Assembly: GCA_903632075.3 (NCBI GenBank)
Contig: CAHIKZ030000127.1
Span: 550,001 to 614,000, forward strand
DNA length: 64,000 nt
Direction: 5' to 3'
DNA from: Acanthosepion pharaonis
Taxonomy: Eukaryota > Mollusca > Cephalopoda > Sepiida > Sepiidae
This document shows positions 19,775-31,193 of this stretch, one piece after another (positions within the stretch are counted from its first letter, which is position 1; the number at the start of each line of letters is the position of its first letter). The notes under the pieces were generated by a model. It searched no databases and was not told where the DNA came from. It saw only the letters and a list, made by a program, of their open reading frames with translations. A program made the translations under genes and the position numbers.

Positions 19775-22711
19775 TCAGGCATAATTAAGCAAGTTTACAC
19801 AAGGCAAGTAATTCTGTTGTAACGTAAGAGTTGCTCCCCTTGACTCACCGCTTTTTCGACGAAAATCAATTTTTTAATGTTCATATTTATCAACTGCTGA
19901 TAAGTCGAGTAACAATGTCCTAGTCACAGATCAGGAAAAACTTTTTTTTTTTTTTAACTTCAATTTAAACCATCGACCAATTGGTTAACAAATGACTGAG
20001 TCAAGAAGAATGTCAGATTTTAAACAAGCGAAAAAATAAAATTAACGTCTAACAATCGACAAGAGCTTCAAGATTTTCAAAATATTGTGGCTTTTTAAGT
20101 TTTTAAAAATACACTAAGTGTATTTACTTTCTAACAAGATAGTTCCAAACACTAAACCAGTATTTTTAATACAGACATTTTGCAAGTGAACAATTATTAC
20201 TTGAAATTTAAAAGTTTTGCTTAAAAATAAATAATTTAAAACAAAAATAATATTTAAGAAAGTAAAATCACATTAAAATAAAAATAGTGGAAAATAAAAT
20301 TGCAATTTGTTCAAGATTATATGTACATATAGATTAATATGTTATGGGGGAAAAAAAAAAAATCAGTAAAATAATGAATAATACAAAGAAAAAAAAGAAA
20401 AGATACATTTTCCCCTGATGCTAATAATAAAGGAACTGTAAATTACTTCCCCAACTTGGTTTCATCAAATACTCGTTAGATGGCACTGTCTATAAAAAGA
20501 CAAATATTTCTTTCCACTTCCTTCTTTCTCCCACTCACTCCAAGATGTAGCAAAACATGGAAAAAAGAATGCCCACCTCTGCTGAGGCCCATTCATTTCT
20601 AGTCAACTCATCACTGAAATCTCTCCACTTTCCAACACATAGCATCCACTCGTCTTCCCAAAACTCCATCTGTGAAGTAAACCAACCTTTTCTTTGGTTG
20701 TTCTAACTCTGTGCAAGGCTGACTTGAGCTCAACCATTATAACAAGGCTTATCTTTACTTACACTAACTCCTGAACCAAAAAGGAATCAGACTTACCCAA
20801 CAGACATTGAAAACTTTCTTTCACTACAGTTATTCTTAAAAAAAAAATAAAAAGTCCATAGTAGAAACTCAAGTATTCTTCTTTAATTATTTATTTACAA
20901 ACATGCACACAATTCAAATACATGCTACCTTTTAAATTCCACAACATACATTGGTCCAAAAATAATGGATGGATCAAGATTACAGAGGTCACATATTAAT
21001 AAACCGTATTTCCTGGCTTGGAAGACATACCCTAATATTGGAAAGAAATTTCTAAGAAAAAAAAATGTCATTCTCATAGAACAACACATTCACCATGCAT
21101 CCCTCACATACTGGCGCCACGTATTGTTTACATTAATCACTTGCCCAATTTTGTTTGTATAGCAATGACATACTAGTCAAAAGCAGAAAGGCTCCAACTG
21201 CTGCTAGGAAACAGAGCATGTTTAAGCTTGTGGCTCAGCTCCAGGAAGGTTTATAGTCTTGGAAATATTTGTAACAGCTAAGTACTGAGATTACATTATA
21301 TAAAAGGCTGAATTAGATAAATAGCTAACATTATAGTGTAATGACTCAACATAAAAATCCACTTCCCTATCAGTCAAGCCAATTAGGTGACTGTCCAAGC
21401 TTACTTGAGCCTAGGCGTTGCCTTACATTTGTCTTGGAAGACACACATATTTTTATAGGTATTATTTTTAAGGAAAAAAGTGCGTATTGTAAGCCGAAAA
21501 ATACAGTAATTTAAACATCTTGTGGAATTTCACGCATTACTTCAAGAAGCCACTTTTTTTTTCTTTTTTTTATATATACACCCAAGCATAACACCAAATT
21601 CTGCTTCTATGAAGAATTATCTGATTATAATTGTGCTGGTATTTCACTTTAATTTGTGGGTTACCCCACTTGACCATGCCAAAACGCATTCTACAGAGCA
21701 CTCTTTAAGTCTATAAATAGGCAATGATAATCTCGCTCGTCTTCCTTTTGTCCATTTTAGCTCTGGCTTTCAGATACAGTCACATCTCATTAGGAACACT
21801 GCTGACAAGGCACATTCGCTTCTTTGGTCCTCCTTTGACTTCTAATCTCTGACACACATACATATATGCACACACATGTCCATCACACACACTTGTTACA
21901 AACAAGCACAGTCTTCTAATAACTTGTTTTAATGTTTTTTTTTTCTTTCCATTACAATTATCTACACATGTAATTCCTTATTTTAATAACATGGATTGAC
22001 ATGCATTTTATATTTATTGTTTTGTGTGTTTCCTACTTTTAACTGGACTCACATGGAGTCCACAAATATTGTTTGTGGGATGTTTTAGGCACCTGTAAAT
22101 ATTTACTATCCAAAGCATTGATTTCTACAACATAATGATGACTAATATTTACCCAAACATACTAGCATCCCACAACTAGTTCACATGAGTGTTATACCCT
22201 GCCAGTACCTCATAAATAATAGACTATTCCATTTTGATTCATGTGGAAAGAGGGAAAAAGACACTACTTGGTTTCAGTGAGAAGAAGAAAGTGTTTAAAG
22301 TCTGTTTCAGTGAAATGAAAAATGTTGTCAATTTTAAATCTTTTCATTTGTACCCCCTTACTTCTTTAAATAATGACCTGCATTCATATTTATAATTGTT
22401 ATTGCAATATTTTGTTAAAGTTGTTAAGCTCAAATATTTAACAATGCAACAGGGGAATTTCTACGGAGATTTTATTGTTGTAGAACTCACCAGGATGATT
22501 AACTGAAGAATTAAGACTCATCAGAAATTTCAAATAGGAAAACTGAGAAATTTTCATGGATCTTTCTAGTAAATTAATAATCAACATTAAGAGATTAAAG
22601 TTTAAGGAGAAATTTGTATTACATGAAACACACTTCTAAGAAATTCTAAATCGAGTCTGGATCAATTGATTATTGATGTGTGATTGATTTCATGGAGTTT
22701 GAAGGATTACT
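19775..22711. other. Unassigned 2.9-kb stretch
   Basis: AT-rich with several poly(A/T) runs. 20440-20830 is locally less AT-rich but has no recognised frame. A MITE relic is at about 21421-21515. No splice-bounded exon was found on either strand. Confidence 0.45.
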
Positions 22712-22870
22712 CATTTACATTATTTACATGCAGACTATTATCCTCATTTTTGTTATTGTTATTTTGGCCATTGAGCCCTCCAACTTTTATTACATGCTTG
22801 TCAAATCATATAACTAACAGGGAATTTCAAACTAAACCCTTTATTAAATCTACAGAGGTAGATTGTTTGT
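22712..22870 (-). mobile_element. SINE family A, degraded tail fragment
   Basis: TTACATTATTTACATGCAGACTATTATCCTCATTTTTG…, then AATTTCAAACTAAACCCTTTATTAAATCTACAGAGGTAGA, recognisably the 3' arm of family A. Confidence 0.65.
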
Positions 22871-22879
22871 TTTTTTGTT

Positions 22880-23188
22880 TTTTTTACTTCCCAGAGTAAA
22901 AAATTCTTTTGAGCCACACCTGTTTTTTTTAAACCACTTTTGCAATTTTCAGTTGTCCTTTTTATTTTAATTTCCCTTGTTGAAACCAAAGTTTTCAAGT
23001 CAGAATTAAGCAGCCACTCATGACAGAGACCAAAAAAAAATGTACACTGAATTAAAATCCATATCACACCAACTAAATGAATTTTCATATAAAGCTACCG
23101 ACTTTCTTGTGTATAAATATCCAACAGTTTTAATCCACTGCAAAGAGCCAACATCACAATCTTAAAAATCATTATCACAGAATAAAGA
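22880..23188. repeat. Dispersed repeat H, copy 1
   Basis: From CCCAGAGTAAAAA to ATTATCACAGAATAAAGAA. A directly oriented copy is at 27290-27626, sharing ACTAAATGAATTTTCAT and GATCCACTGCAAAGAGCCAA. The two copies flank the gag-containing region, so an old LTR pair is possible but not demonstrated. Confidence 0.75.
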
Positions 23189-24399
23189 ATGTCTAGAGAT
23201 ACCTCCTCTAATTCTTAGTAAAGCTCAGTTATTGCTCATCCTATTTCTACTTAATCAAGGTGCACACTGCCAAACCCAGAGAACAAACTCATAATTATAT
23301 CACCAAATTCATGAACCAATGCTTTAATCTAGGCTATTGTCCTGTGGGACAATTCTGAGTGAAGAACTTGGAGCCTTAAACCTACCCTACCTGCCGATGA
23401 GTGCTGCTGTCATGCTTCACTGCGACTTTGCTTTTTACTACAGTCGCTGCTGCAGCTGGATTGTAAAATTTTCTTTTTTTATTAACAGTTCCCATATCTC
23501 ATTTATTCCTATGCTATGCCTTCTGAGGGGGGGGGGTCTCCACAGCCTAGAATACGTGTCGATTCTTTCAGACATCTGACTCTCCAGTGTTCCTCCCTGT
23601 CCAGTATTTTGATTTTATTCCACAAGGATCGATGACTACTCTTTTCCCTTCATACAGGACCAACCATGCTAGATTTCATTGTCTTGTCCTTAATTACTGC
23701 TTTTCAACATCCCTCCAGCCTTACTTTTAGGAGACAGCTAGTTTCAACATTATATTCTTTGCCACAAGTGCAAGAAATGGTGTACACACAATTCTTGGTC
23801 ATGTCCTTCTGTGAGGCTTGACATGGCAGAGATTTTCTTTGTATGGACAAATGTTGAATATGTAGGAATGCAATATTTTAAAATTTTTGGCATTCAATTG
23901 GTTTCCCAATGTTTTCATTTTTATCACTGTTTGTAAATATTACATCCTTTCATCGTGAAAGGTATCATAGTTCTCCACAAATTTCTTTTATTATTTATAA
24001 ACTGCCATGAATTCTTGGAATGGTGTATTTAACCCATAGTTAGGGAGTGTGTGCTATGAACAGATGGAAGTTTACTTTGTTGATAATATGTCTTGAGATG
24101 GTAATTTGATAAAAATCATCCCTGTGACAGAGAGAGAGTCTGGGAAACACACACATGTATATTTTTTTTTTACTGAAATGGGAGTAGATTTGAATAGCAA
24201 AATTAGATCAGAGCATTTTGTTTACTGATGGGAAATCTGATCTAGGGCAGAAGTTGTACCCATTGAATCTGAATCATTAGAAGACACTGGAAATGGTCGA
24301 AATAATTTTTATCAGTTAAAATATAGCGCTTAGTAAGCTATAAGGAACTTTGGAATTCACATGATTTTGGTTGAAGCAGCCATAACCCTGTGATAATCG
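23189..24399. other. Unassigned
   Basis: Contains a GGGGGGGGG run at 23525-23534 and weak open frames without recognisable domains. Confidence 0.4.
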
Positions 24400-25371
24400 T
24401 GTGCAAAGTAGTAGGGCCAAGGGTCGGTTATGACCAGCCTGGTTTATCTATATAAACGTGTAGTTATGCTGAGAAAGTGAGAGATGGGAGAAAATTCTTG
24501 GCAAGACTGGAGAAGAGAATTAGCCCGGGCAAGAGTTTGGCTAGAGACAGTGGAGAGTCAAGTTGGAGACTCAAGGAGGAGAGAAAGTGACATCAGAGAT
24601 TGGAATGAAGCATTCGCTAACATGTGCTGTTGATATAAGTACCGCTGCTTCTGCTACCACGAATATTACTACTACTGTTACTACTGCTGTTACTACTGCT
24701 AAGGAAGAACACCACTATAAACTTTAAGCTGCTCACAGAAATCTTATTCCCCCATCACGAGAGTTGTATATCGTTCCGAGACAATTTAACAACAAGTTAA
24801 TCATAACACACTCTCTCTTTGTCCAAAATCCAGTGTATGAGTTTTTTTTACGTCACTTTTCTTTTCTGTAACCCGTTTCTTTTCTATACTATTCTTTTCT
24901 GCTATATAAAAGACATTAACAATTCAACCATTGAATAGTTGTTTGTCCAGCTTTCTGCAGATATCATTTTTTTGCTGCATTCTAAATTTCTTAGTGCAGA
25001 CTCTCCAGCCATGTCTACATCTTCAGCTGACTGTGAATGGCTGAACATCACTTCTGCTTTCTGGATCAAACCAATCACAACGTGGGCAGGAAGCAGGATT
25101 AAACCAGTGGACCGGTCGAATAATCTACGGATCCTCAGGGGACCTATGGCCACTTCGGTTAGGACCGAGTAGACACCTCAACACAGAGAGTCAGAGGTTG
25201 AGGGAGCTGGGGCAAAAGTGTTAGACTGGTTGCCTGTGACCAGGATAGACCCGTGGAAATTACCATGGCCGTATGAAAGAGGAGAGAAGGTTGCATTTGT
25301 TTTGTCCAGTCAGGACCAAGTAAGACCAGAAATGACTCTAGTCTTTGGACTATATTGGTCTAAAAAAGACA
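24400..25371 (+). other. Putative 5' region of Ty3-like element
   Basis: Higher GC than its surroundings. A TATA-like CTATATAAACG lies at about 24448, a triplet-rich TACTACTACTGTTACTACTG segment at about 24668-24700, and a second TATA-like CTATATAAAAG at about 24902. The transcript-like sequence runs in an open frame from 25218 into the minisatellite. LTR boundaries and primer-binding site could not be fixed. Confidence 0.35.
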
Positions 25372-25892
25372 TAAGGAGGAAAAGAGAAGGAAGCAAAAGG
25401 TGGAGGAAAAGAGAAGGAAGCAAAAGGTGGAGGAAAAGAGAAGGAAGCAAAAAGGTGGGAGAAGGAAGCAAAAGGTGGAGAAAAGAGAAGGAAGCAAAAG
25501 GTGGAGGAAAAGAGAAGGAAGCAAAAGGTGGAGGAAAAAGAAGGAAGCAAAAAGGTGGAGGAAAAGAGAAGAAAGCAAAAGGTGGAGGAAAAGAAGGAAG
25601 CAAAAGGTGGAGGGAAAAGAAGAAGCAAAAGGTGGAGAAAAGAGAAAAGCAAAAGGTGGAGGAAAAGAGAAGGAAGCAAAAGGTGGAGGAAAAGAGAAGG
25701 AAGCAAAAGGTGGAGGAAAAAGAAGGAAGCAAAAGGTGGAGGAAAAGAGAAGGAAGCAAAAGGTGGAGGAAAAGAGAAGGAAGCAAAAGGTGGAGGAAAA
25801 GAGAAGGAAGCAAAAGGTGGAGGAAAAGAGAAGGAAGCAAAAGGTGGAGGAAAAGAGAAGGAAGCAAAAGGTGGAGGAAAAGAGAAGGAAAA
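25372..25892 (+). repeat. 27-bp purine-rich minisatellite in the leader
   Basis: About 19 copies of a unit whose core is GGAAGCAAAAGGTGGAGGAA followed by AAGAGAA. The last seven or so are identical and the earlier ones vary by small indels. The frame 25218-25898 reads KREGSKRWR repeats through it, but the absence of any non-repeat domain makes a real protein doubtful. Confidence 0.95.
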
Positions 25893-25912
25893 CACTGAGC
25901 GGCGGACCTCAG

Positions 25913-26067
25913 GTAAGTCACTTTTTGGTTTCCTTTTTTTCGCTCATTGCACTTAGATCTGCCAGTAATATTATTGATCTTGTTTTGACTTTGTCGACTT
26001 TGTATGCAGTTGAAGCGCCAACACCATGTTAACTATTTTTCCTTTCATTCTGTCTCTCTTCTCATAG
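25913..26067 (+). other. Candidate 155-bp intron upstream of gag
   Basis: GACCTCAG|GTAAGTCA at 25912/25913 and TCTCTCTTCTCATAG|GAAAG at 26067/26068 are close to consensus. Removal would join the minisatellite leader to the gag start 27 nt downstream. Splicing is inferred from sequence only. Confidence 0.5.
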
Positions 26068-26094
26068 GAAAGTGGTAGTTGACAAGACACTAGG

Positions 26095-26745
26095 ATGAGC
26101 GTAGCAGGATCAAATGCCACAGATGACCTTGAGGATGTGGGAGACCCCGAAATATCGATGGGGTTCCGGAGGGTGATAGGTAGCATGAAGCTACCTACTT
26201 ATAAAGGAAACCCTGTGAACACACAAATGGATTCTTTCCATTCAGAAGAAGCAGGTGATCTATGGCCTCTCGGACCAAGAAATGGTGCTCCTAGCTTACA
26301 ATGCCACAGTGAGGCAGGTGTCCAAGTTCATAGGTGGGTGGTACAAAGAAAACCCGGCCCTGATGTTGACCGAGCTTAAATCCACTCTGGTGCGGCAATA
26401 CGCAAGTGAGCGTACGGCCATTGAGGCAGTCAGGAAATTATTCCAGCTGAAGCAACAAGGAGGAGAGACTAATGAGGAATTGGAGGAAAGAATCGTGGTG
26501 CTAACGGCATTAGCTTTTCCAGAGTTGGCAACTCAGGACAGTGGTCTTATTTCGGCCTTGTTGGCTGATGTGTATATGGACGCACCGAGTGACAGGGACC
26601 TGAGGGGCGATGTTCTGAAGTTGGGACCGGTCAGCCTGGCCACAGCCATAGAGGCAGCTCGGACCGGCAAACAACTCTGGAATAGAATAAGAGGGGTGTA
26701 GGTAGGAATCCAGGGGGGGGATCCCTATGTTACATATATTGGGCT
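26095..26745 (+). pseudogene. Ty3/Gypsy-like gag, frameshifted and truncated
   Basis: An ATG at 26095 opens a frame whose N-terminal part (for example LPTYKGNP) looks like the start of a retrotransposon capsid region. Between about 26210 and 26255 the homology moves to the next frame, and the rest runs to a TAG at 26699-26701. That part holds features of Ty3-type capsids: LTELKSTLVRQYASE, LEERIVVLTALAFPEL, and DRDLRGDVLKLGP. In a further frame just after the stop, SLCYIYWAKT resembles the first half of a CCHC zinc knuckle with its second cysteine replaced by Y. The homology then ends at a poly(A) run (26750-26777). No protease, reverse transcriptase or integrase follows, so the element is dead and 3' truncated. 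An LTR retrotransposon is the likely source; a domesticated gag gene is less likely given the frameshift. Confidence 0.75.
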
Positions 26746-26899
26746 AAAACAAAAAAAAAAAAAAAAAAAAAAAAAAACAATGTTGCATAATTTGCTGGCG
26801 GTAACCTGTACTTCTGTTTAAAATTAGTGTGAAAGTAAAAGCAATAGACTACACCAAACTTTGAGCTCAGTTCATTGATTCACTTTCCATGCTGATAAC

Positions 26900-27222
26900 A
26901 GCTACAGTATCCCAGAGCCAGATTTTGATGAAGAGAGGCCCTAGGCTATTCCATTAATGAGGCCCCTCCAAATCCCAACCCCCACCATGAGTAGAAGAAA
27001 ATGGAAAAGTCTTAAATTAAACAATTTGAGTAAAGCTGAGGATCATGATGGGCATTTAAAATTATTGAAGGGTTATTTTGAGTTTCCAATGAGTTATGAC
27101 AGCATGTGTAAGAAAGGTTTATGAAGGTCTTAAAAATGTTACACACCTTGGCTGGAGGACCCGAGATGTTGAGGTTTTAGGCTACAGTCTACTAAGCTTA
27201 TAGGTAAATCCAGCACTGACTG
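26900..27222. repeat. Dispersed repeat J, copy 2 (inverted)
   Basis: Reverse-complement match to 17445-17760, including ACACCTTGGCTGGAGGACCC and AGTCTACTAAGCTTATAGGT. Confidence 0.75.
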
Positions 27223-27289
27223 CATCCCACACATTCTGTCTGTTAAAACGTGTTTAAAATTCTTGATTTTTTTTTTCTGTTTTTACCAG

Positions 27290-27626
27290 GATTTTTTTCT
27301 TTGATTTCCCCAGAGTAAAAATTTCTCTTGACCCAAACCCCTTTGTATTTTTACATTTTTGTCTTTGAAATCTCTTTTTCTATTTTCAGTTGTTCTTTAT
27401 TTTTGTTTCCTTTCTTCTTGAAACCAAGTTTTCAAGTCTGAATTAAGTGACCACTTGTGACAGAGTCCAAAAAAAAAAAGTACAATGAATTAATTTCCAT
27501 ATCAAAACAACTAAATGAATTTTCATGTAAGACTATTGACTTTTTTTTTGTATAAATATGCAACTGTTTTGATCCACTGCAAAGAGCCAATGTCACAATC
27601 TTTAAAATTGTTATCACAGAACAAAG
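27290..27626. repeat. Dispersed repeat H, copy 2
   Basis: Direct match to 22880-23188, ending ATTGTTATCACAGAACAAAGA. Confidence 0.75.
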
Positions 27627-27783
27627 ATAATCTTTTTCTTAATGAAAAACAAGAAAAAAAACTCTTGCAGGAGTCAAGCCAGAAAAATATTTTAAATTCA
27701 TCAATTCTGATTTTTAAGTAAGACAGCTAACACAAAGTTATTCCTTGTATGAATTATTCATTCTCATGTTTAAAAGAACTAAA

Positions 27784-27811
27784 ATATATATATATATATA
27801 TATATATATAG
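27784..27811. repeat. TA microsatellite
   Basis: Short TA tract. Confidence 0.97.
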
Positions 27812-27904
27812 GCACCTACTGTAGTACAAGGATTTACAACAGAGTCTTTTACTCATGTTCAATTACTAAGTTCTTTAGAAGCATGGATTTAATTTTGCTT
27901 TTTA

Positions 27905-28196
27905 CAGATTATCGACCTTTTGCAGATTATTTAAAGCCAGAAGTTTTTTTGGATAATTGATACAAGTACTACTAATTAACATATAGCTGGGGTGGTATAC
28001 ATGGAGTCCTACCTTTCCCAAGGGTATTTACAGATACCCGAATACAACAAACCCAACTGGAATTGAAACTCAGCTCTTTGATTTCCAATTCTGATCCATT
28101 ATCCATTACACCACCTGCACATCCATGCTTGCAGCACCTGGCATTCCAAAGTCGTCACTTAATTTTAGTGACCACACAAGACACATCAGTATTTAC
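27905..28196 (-). mobile_element. Composite SINE (family E) with truncated 5S-like head
   Basis: Plus strand order: tail (TATTTAAAGCCAGAAG…ACATATAGCTGGGGTGG), tRNA-like part (TCCATTACACCACCTGCAC, reverse complement of a GTGGTGTAATGGATAATGG head), then GCTTGCAGCACCTGGCATTC and TTAGTGACCACACAAG, a shortened piece of the 5S-rRNA-like sequence seen complete at 42003-42125. Confidence 0.72.
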
Positions 28197-28679
28197 AAAA
28201 ATATCACTATAATTATACAGACACAAAAATAAATAAATAAAAATTCTTTTTAAAATATGAGAGGTTGCTTAATTGTAGTAACTTTTTCTATTTATGATAA
28301 GTACATATAATAAATTAGTGTATATAATTAGTAAGTACAATTAGTAAGTATAATTCTTATTTAATAAATATCACTTAACCACTACAAATTAATACAGAAC
28401 TTTAAAAGATTTAAAAGTTTATAAATTATTCTTATTAAAATTTTAAAAAAATGAAACAATTCTTTTAAAAATTCATTCTTCAAAAAGAATTTTCTGAAAA
28501 CAATAATGTGCATAATATGTTTTATACATATTATCTTTTTATGTGAAGGAATTTAGCTTCCCCTAACAGTGATTGTGAATATATAGGTAGCTTAATGCTT
28601 ACTGGCAAAGAAAATGAAATGTTATGCCAAGTCCAAATTCCAATCTGTTGTGTTACATTCACTTTTTCTTTTCTTTTTT
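28197..28679. other. Unassigned, very AT-rich
   Basis: Over three quarters A+T by eye, with TAATTAGTAAGTATAATT-like short repeats. No gene seen. Confidence 0.5.
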
Positions 28680-29105
28680 TATAATCATTTCACTCCAAGA
28701 AAGCCACTAAGATACAAGAGGTTACCGAGTCTGAGAGAATCTGAGAAAAAGGAAAATATTTTTTAAGAAGTGAGAACAATAACAGGAAATAATAAGACAG
28801 AAGATAACGATTGATATTTTGGGATGCAAGAAGCTGGAACAGAGTTCCACAAACAAGTGCAGAAGAAGAAACTCTCAGCATAGAACTTGTGGTTACATCT
28901 AGCCATTTCAATTGTAAAATGATGAGACCTTGCCGCCAATCTAGCACTGCACTGAAATTCATAAAGTTTAGGTACCATGGAGAAAAGTTTATCAAAACAA
29001 TTATTATGAAAGTATTTATAGAGAAGGCAGAGGGAAGCTACATTACAACAGTGGAAAAGTGATTGAAGCTGAGATGCCATGTTAGAACCAATAACATTGC
29101 AGAGT
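28680..29105 (-). pseudogene. Jockey/CR1-like LINE, 3' end of ORF2
   Basis: The minus strand has a 105-codon open stretch (29080-28763): MASQLQSLFHCCNVASLCLL, KLYEFQCSARLAARSHHFTI, and CLWNSVPASC. This is the C-terminal region after the reverse-transcriptase domain in Jockey/CR1-type LINEs, where NVASLCLFYKY, ARSHPFTVEVPRCN and LWNSLPASCFP are conserved. The plus-strand start ATAATCATTTCACTCCAAG is the complement of the 3' terminus shared by all copies (CTTGGGGTGAAATGATT). It is a 5'-truncated copy, among the least damaged of about nine in the window. Confidence 0.85.
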
Positions 29106-29392
29106 CTTTATATTTTATTAAAAGATCTTTAAATACACAGCAGAAGCACCTCACCAGATCTGACAATATTATTTAATGCATAAACGAATGGTAGATTTTT
29201 GCACTAAAGCTTTTATGAATGGCATGAAAGTGTCTTTTCTTTCCCAGTTATAAGTTAAACAGCAAAGTAGACTAAGATTTCTCACTTTGGGTATGATAGC
29301 CAAAGAGGAAACTGCTCCAAAAACAATCAAAATCTGTTGAGAGCCATGATTGCCTTTATCAAAAAGGGGTGCATTTAACCTTTCGTCATTAT
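29106..29392. other. Unassigned
   Basis: No recognisable feature. Confidence 0.4.
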
Positions 29393-29733
29393 TTAACCTT
29401 TAGGATTGTTTCAGCCAACACTTTCCCAAAAGGTAATTGTTGGCAAAGCAAGAAACAATCAAAAACACGTTTAATAAATGAGGAAAGAAAATTGGAATGT
29501 GATTAAAAAGGATTTTTAATTTTCCTTCCTTTTAATCGAGGGATTGTAAGTGACATTTTTTTTTCCATTTTATACTCTTTTGGAACTTCCCAATTTTATT
29601 TATAATTAAAATCTATTTTAATCATGTTCTAATTTTCCCGCTTCATTTGTTATTTATTAATGTGTCTTTGTTTCTTGCTTCACCAATGATTACCTTTTGA
29701 AAAAGCATTGGCTGTGTGGGTCCTAAAGGTTAA
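29393..29733. mobile_element. piggyBac-like MITE with long inverted termini
   Basis: TTAA (29393-29396) then CCTTTAGGATTGTTTCAGCC, and at the other end …GGCTGTGTGGGTCCTAAAGG then TTAA (29730-29733). Complementarity runs for about 65 bp at each end, including CCAAAAGGTAATTGTTGGC against CCAATGATTACCTTTTG. The ends differ from the CCCTAGAA MITE at 9596. Confidence 0.82.
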
Positions 29734-29750
29734 ATAATGTTTGTTTTTTT

Positions 29751-29754
<4 letters not shown>

Positions 29755-29786
<32 letters not shown>
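29755..29786. repeat. CA microsatellite
   Basis: CACACA… run of about 30 bp followed by TATATA. Confidence 0.98.
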
Positions 29787-29801
29787 TATATTTTCACACT
29801 T

Positions 29802-30260
29802 CAATTATGAATTGAGCACTACTGGCATTTGTATACATCTCATACATAATACATTCAAAATTTTCCCTTCTCTGCTGTGTGCAGATAGCTTAGGGGTAGA
29901 ATCTCTGACTGATGCCAAATCAGTTGAGTTTCATTCCCAGCTTGAAACAATTGGATGCCTAGCCACATTGATGAACTGTAATACACCAAAACAGGCTTGT
30001 ATATGGCTGACTATGCTCTTGTTAGCCAATTGAGCACTACAGAGAAAGGGTAATTTTTAAAAACGGTCGTTGCTGCTATTAACACATTGCTCTTCAGTTA
30101 TGAATAGAGTGCTACTGGCATTTGTATACATCTCATAATACATTAAAAAATTTCCCCTTCTCTGCCTCTGATACCAAATCAGTTGTGTTTCAATCCTGGG
30201 TTGAAGCAATTGGATGTCTTGCCACACTGATGATGTGTGATGCAGTGAAACAGGCTTATA
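29802..30260 (+). repeat. Tandem duplication (about 288 bp) containing SINE family F
   Basis: CTGGCATTTGTATACATCTC and the segment after it occur at 29822 and again at about 30114. Both copies then enter a tRNA-derived SINE: A-box-like TAGCTTAGGGGTAGAAT in the first copy only, B-box-like GAGTTTCATTCCCAG and TGTTTCAATCCTGG, then AATTGGATGCCTAGCCACA. The second copy lacks the tRNA head. Confidence 0.8.
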
Positions 30261-30461
30261 AGTAGATATATATAAGTGGACATTGAAGTCAACACTCAGA
30301 GGCAACAGTCTGTTTCATACTCAACAGAATTGTCAGGCCATATACGTTGTTTTTGAACAAATTAAACCAATGTGTAACTGCAAAACAAATGTCCCTTAAA
30401 TGGCAGTTGCTTGCAGAACAATGTAACATACCATGCCACAGTAAAATCAGTAGATAAAGAA

Positions 30462-30466
<5 letters not shown>

Positions 30467-30500
<34 letters not shown>
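30467..30500. repeat. TA microsatellite
   Basis: TA tract; 150 bp of non-hairpin sequence separates it from the tract at 30651. Confidence 0.97.
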
Positions 30501-30502
<2 letters not shown>

Positions 30503-30646
30503 GAGTAACTGAAGTACTCTAGAAACAAAGAAACTATGTATACAAAAACATCTTTTACAAATAGTAAATATGCAAACATCACAATATCTACTTTTATATT
30601 TATATGCACTATCCCTGACATTGAGCACTTTAATAGTATACTTTAA

Positions 30647-30650
<4 letters not shown>

Positions 30651-30710
<60 letters not shown>
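30651..30710. repeat. TA then CA microsatellite
   Basis: About 44 bp TA followed by ACACACACACACACAC. Confidence 0.98.
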
Positions 30711-30711
<1 letters not shown>

Positions 30712-30794
30712 TGACTCTCCCATCGAGTTCGACGTATGAGGGTCAAGCATTTCAGTTCCTAGGAAACAAACAACCTGCCAACAGCACATGAGAT

Positions 30795-31129
30795 TTGATT
30801 ATAGTGATGAAGGTTTCATGCAGGACCATCCACACTTTTTGAAGGGTCGAATACAGAGACCTAGTGCACTATGTGCCACAAGGTCCCCAAATGACCCGCT
30901 GCAGATTTTCAATTCAGAGTTGTCCTTCTCCTTGACCAGTTGCCATTCAAGGCTATAGAACCCAGTCTGTCCTGCTATATACCCTATATAAGCTGGAGGA
31001 AGAAGAGGAGGATTCACACCTTTCCCAATGATATTAGCACGTAAGTGAATGTAATGGATTTGACTGGAATTCGAACTCAGCTCTGATTCCTCAATCCAAG
31101 CCACTATCCATTACTCCACCGTGCCTCCT

Positions 31130-31130
<1 letters not shown>
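30795..31130 (-). mobile_element. tRNA-derived SINE (family E) with intact head
   Basis: On the minus strand from 31130: a head with GGTGGAGTAATGGATAGTGG (A-box region) and GAGTTCGAATTCCAG (B box), then CATTACATTCACTTACGTGC and AGGAGAAGGACAACTCTGAA. No 5S-like segment is attached here. A TA tract abuts its head. Confidence 0.8.

Positions 31131-31190
<60 letters not shown>
31131..31190. repeat. TA microsatellite
   Basis: About 60 bp of pure TA. Confidence 0.98.

Positions 31191-31193
<3 letters not shown>

Noticed and set aside
25310..26032. Several overlapping open frames on both strands through the 27-bp array at 25.4 kb.
   Set aside because: Composition artefact of a purine-only repeat; only the plus-strand frame has any transcript-like context, and even that is doubtful.
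28811..29062. Plus-strand 83-codon frame.
   Set aside because: Antisense shadow of the LINE C-terminal coding region.
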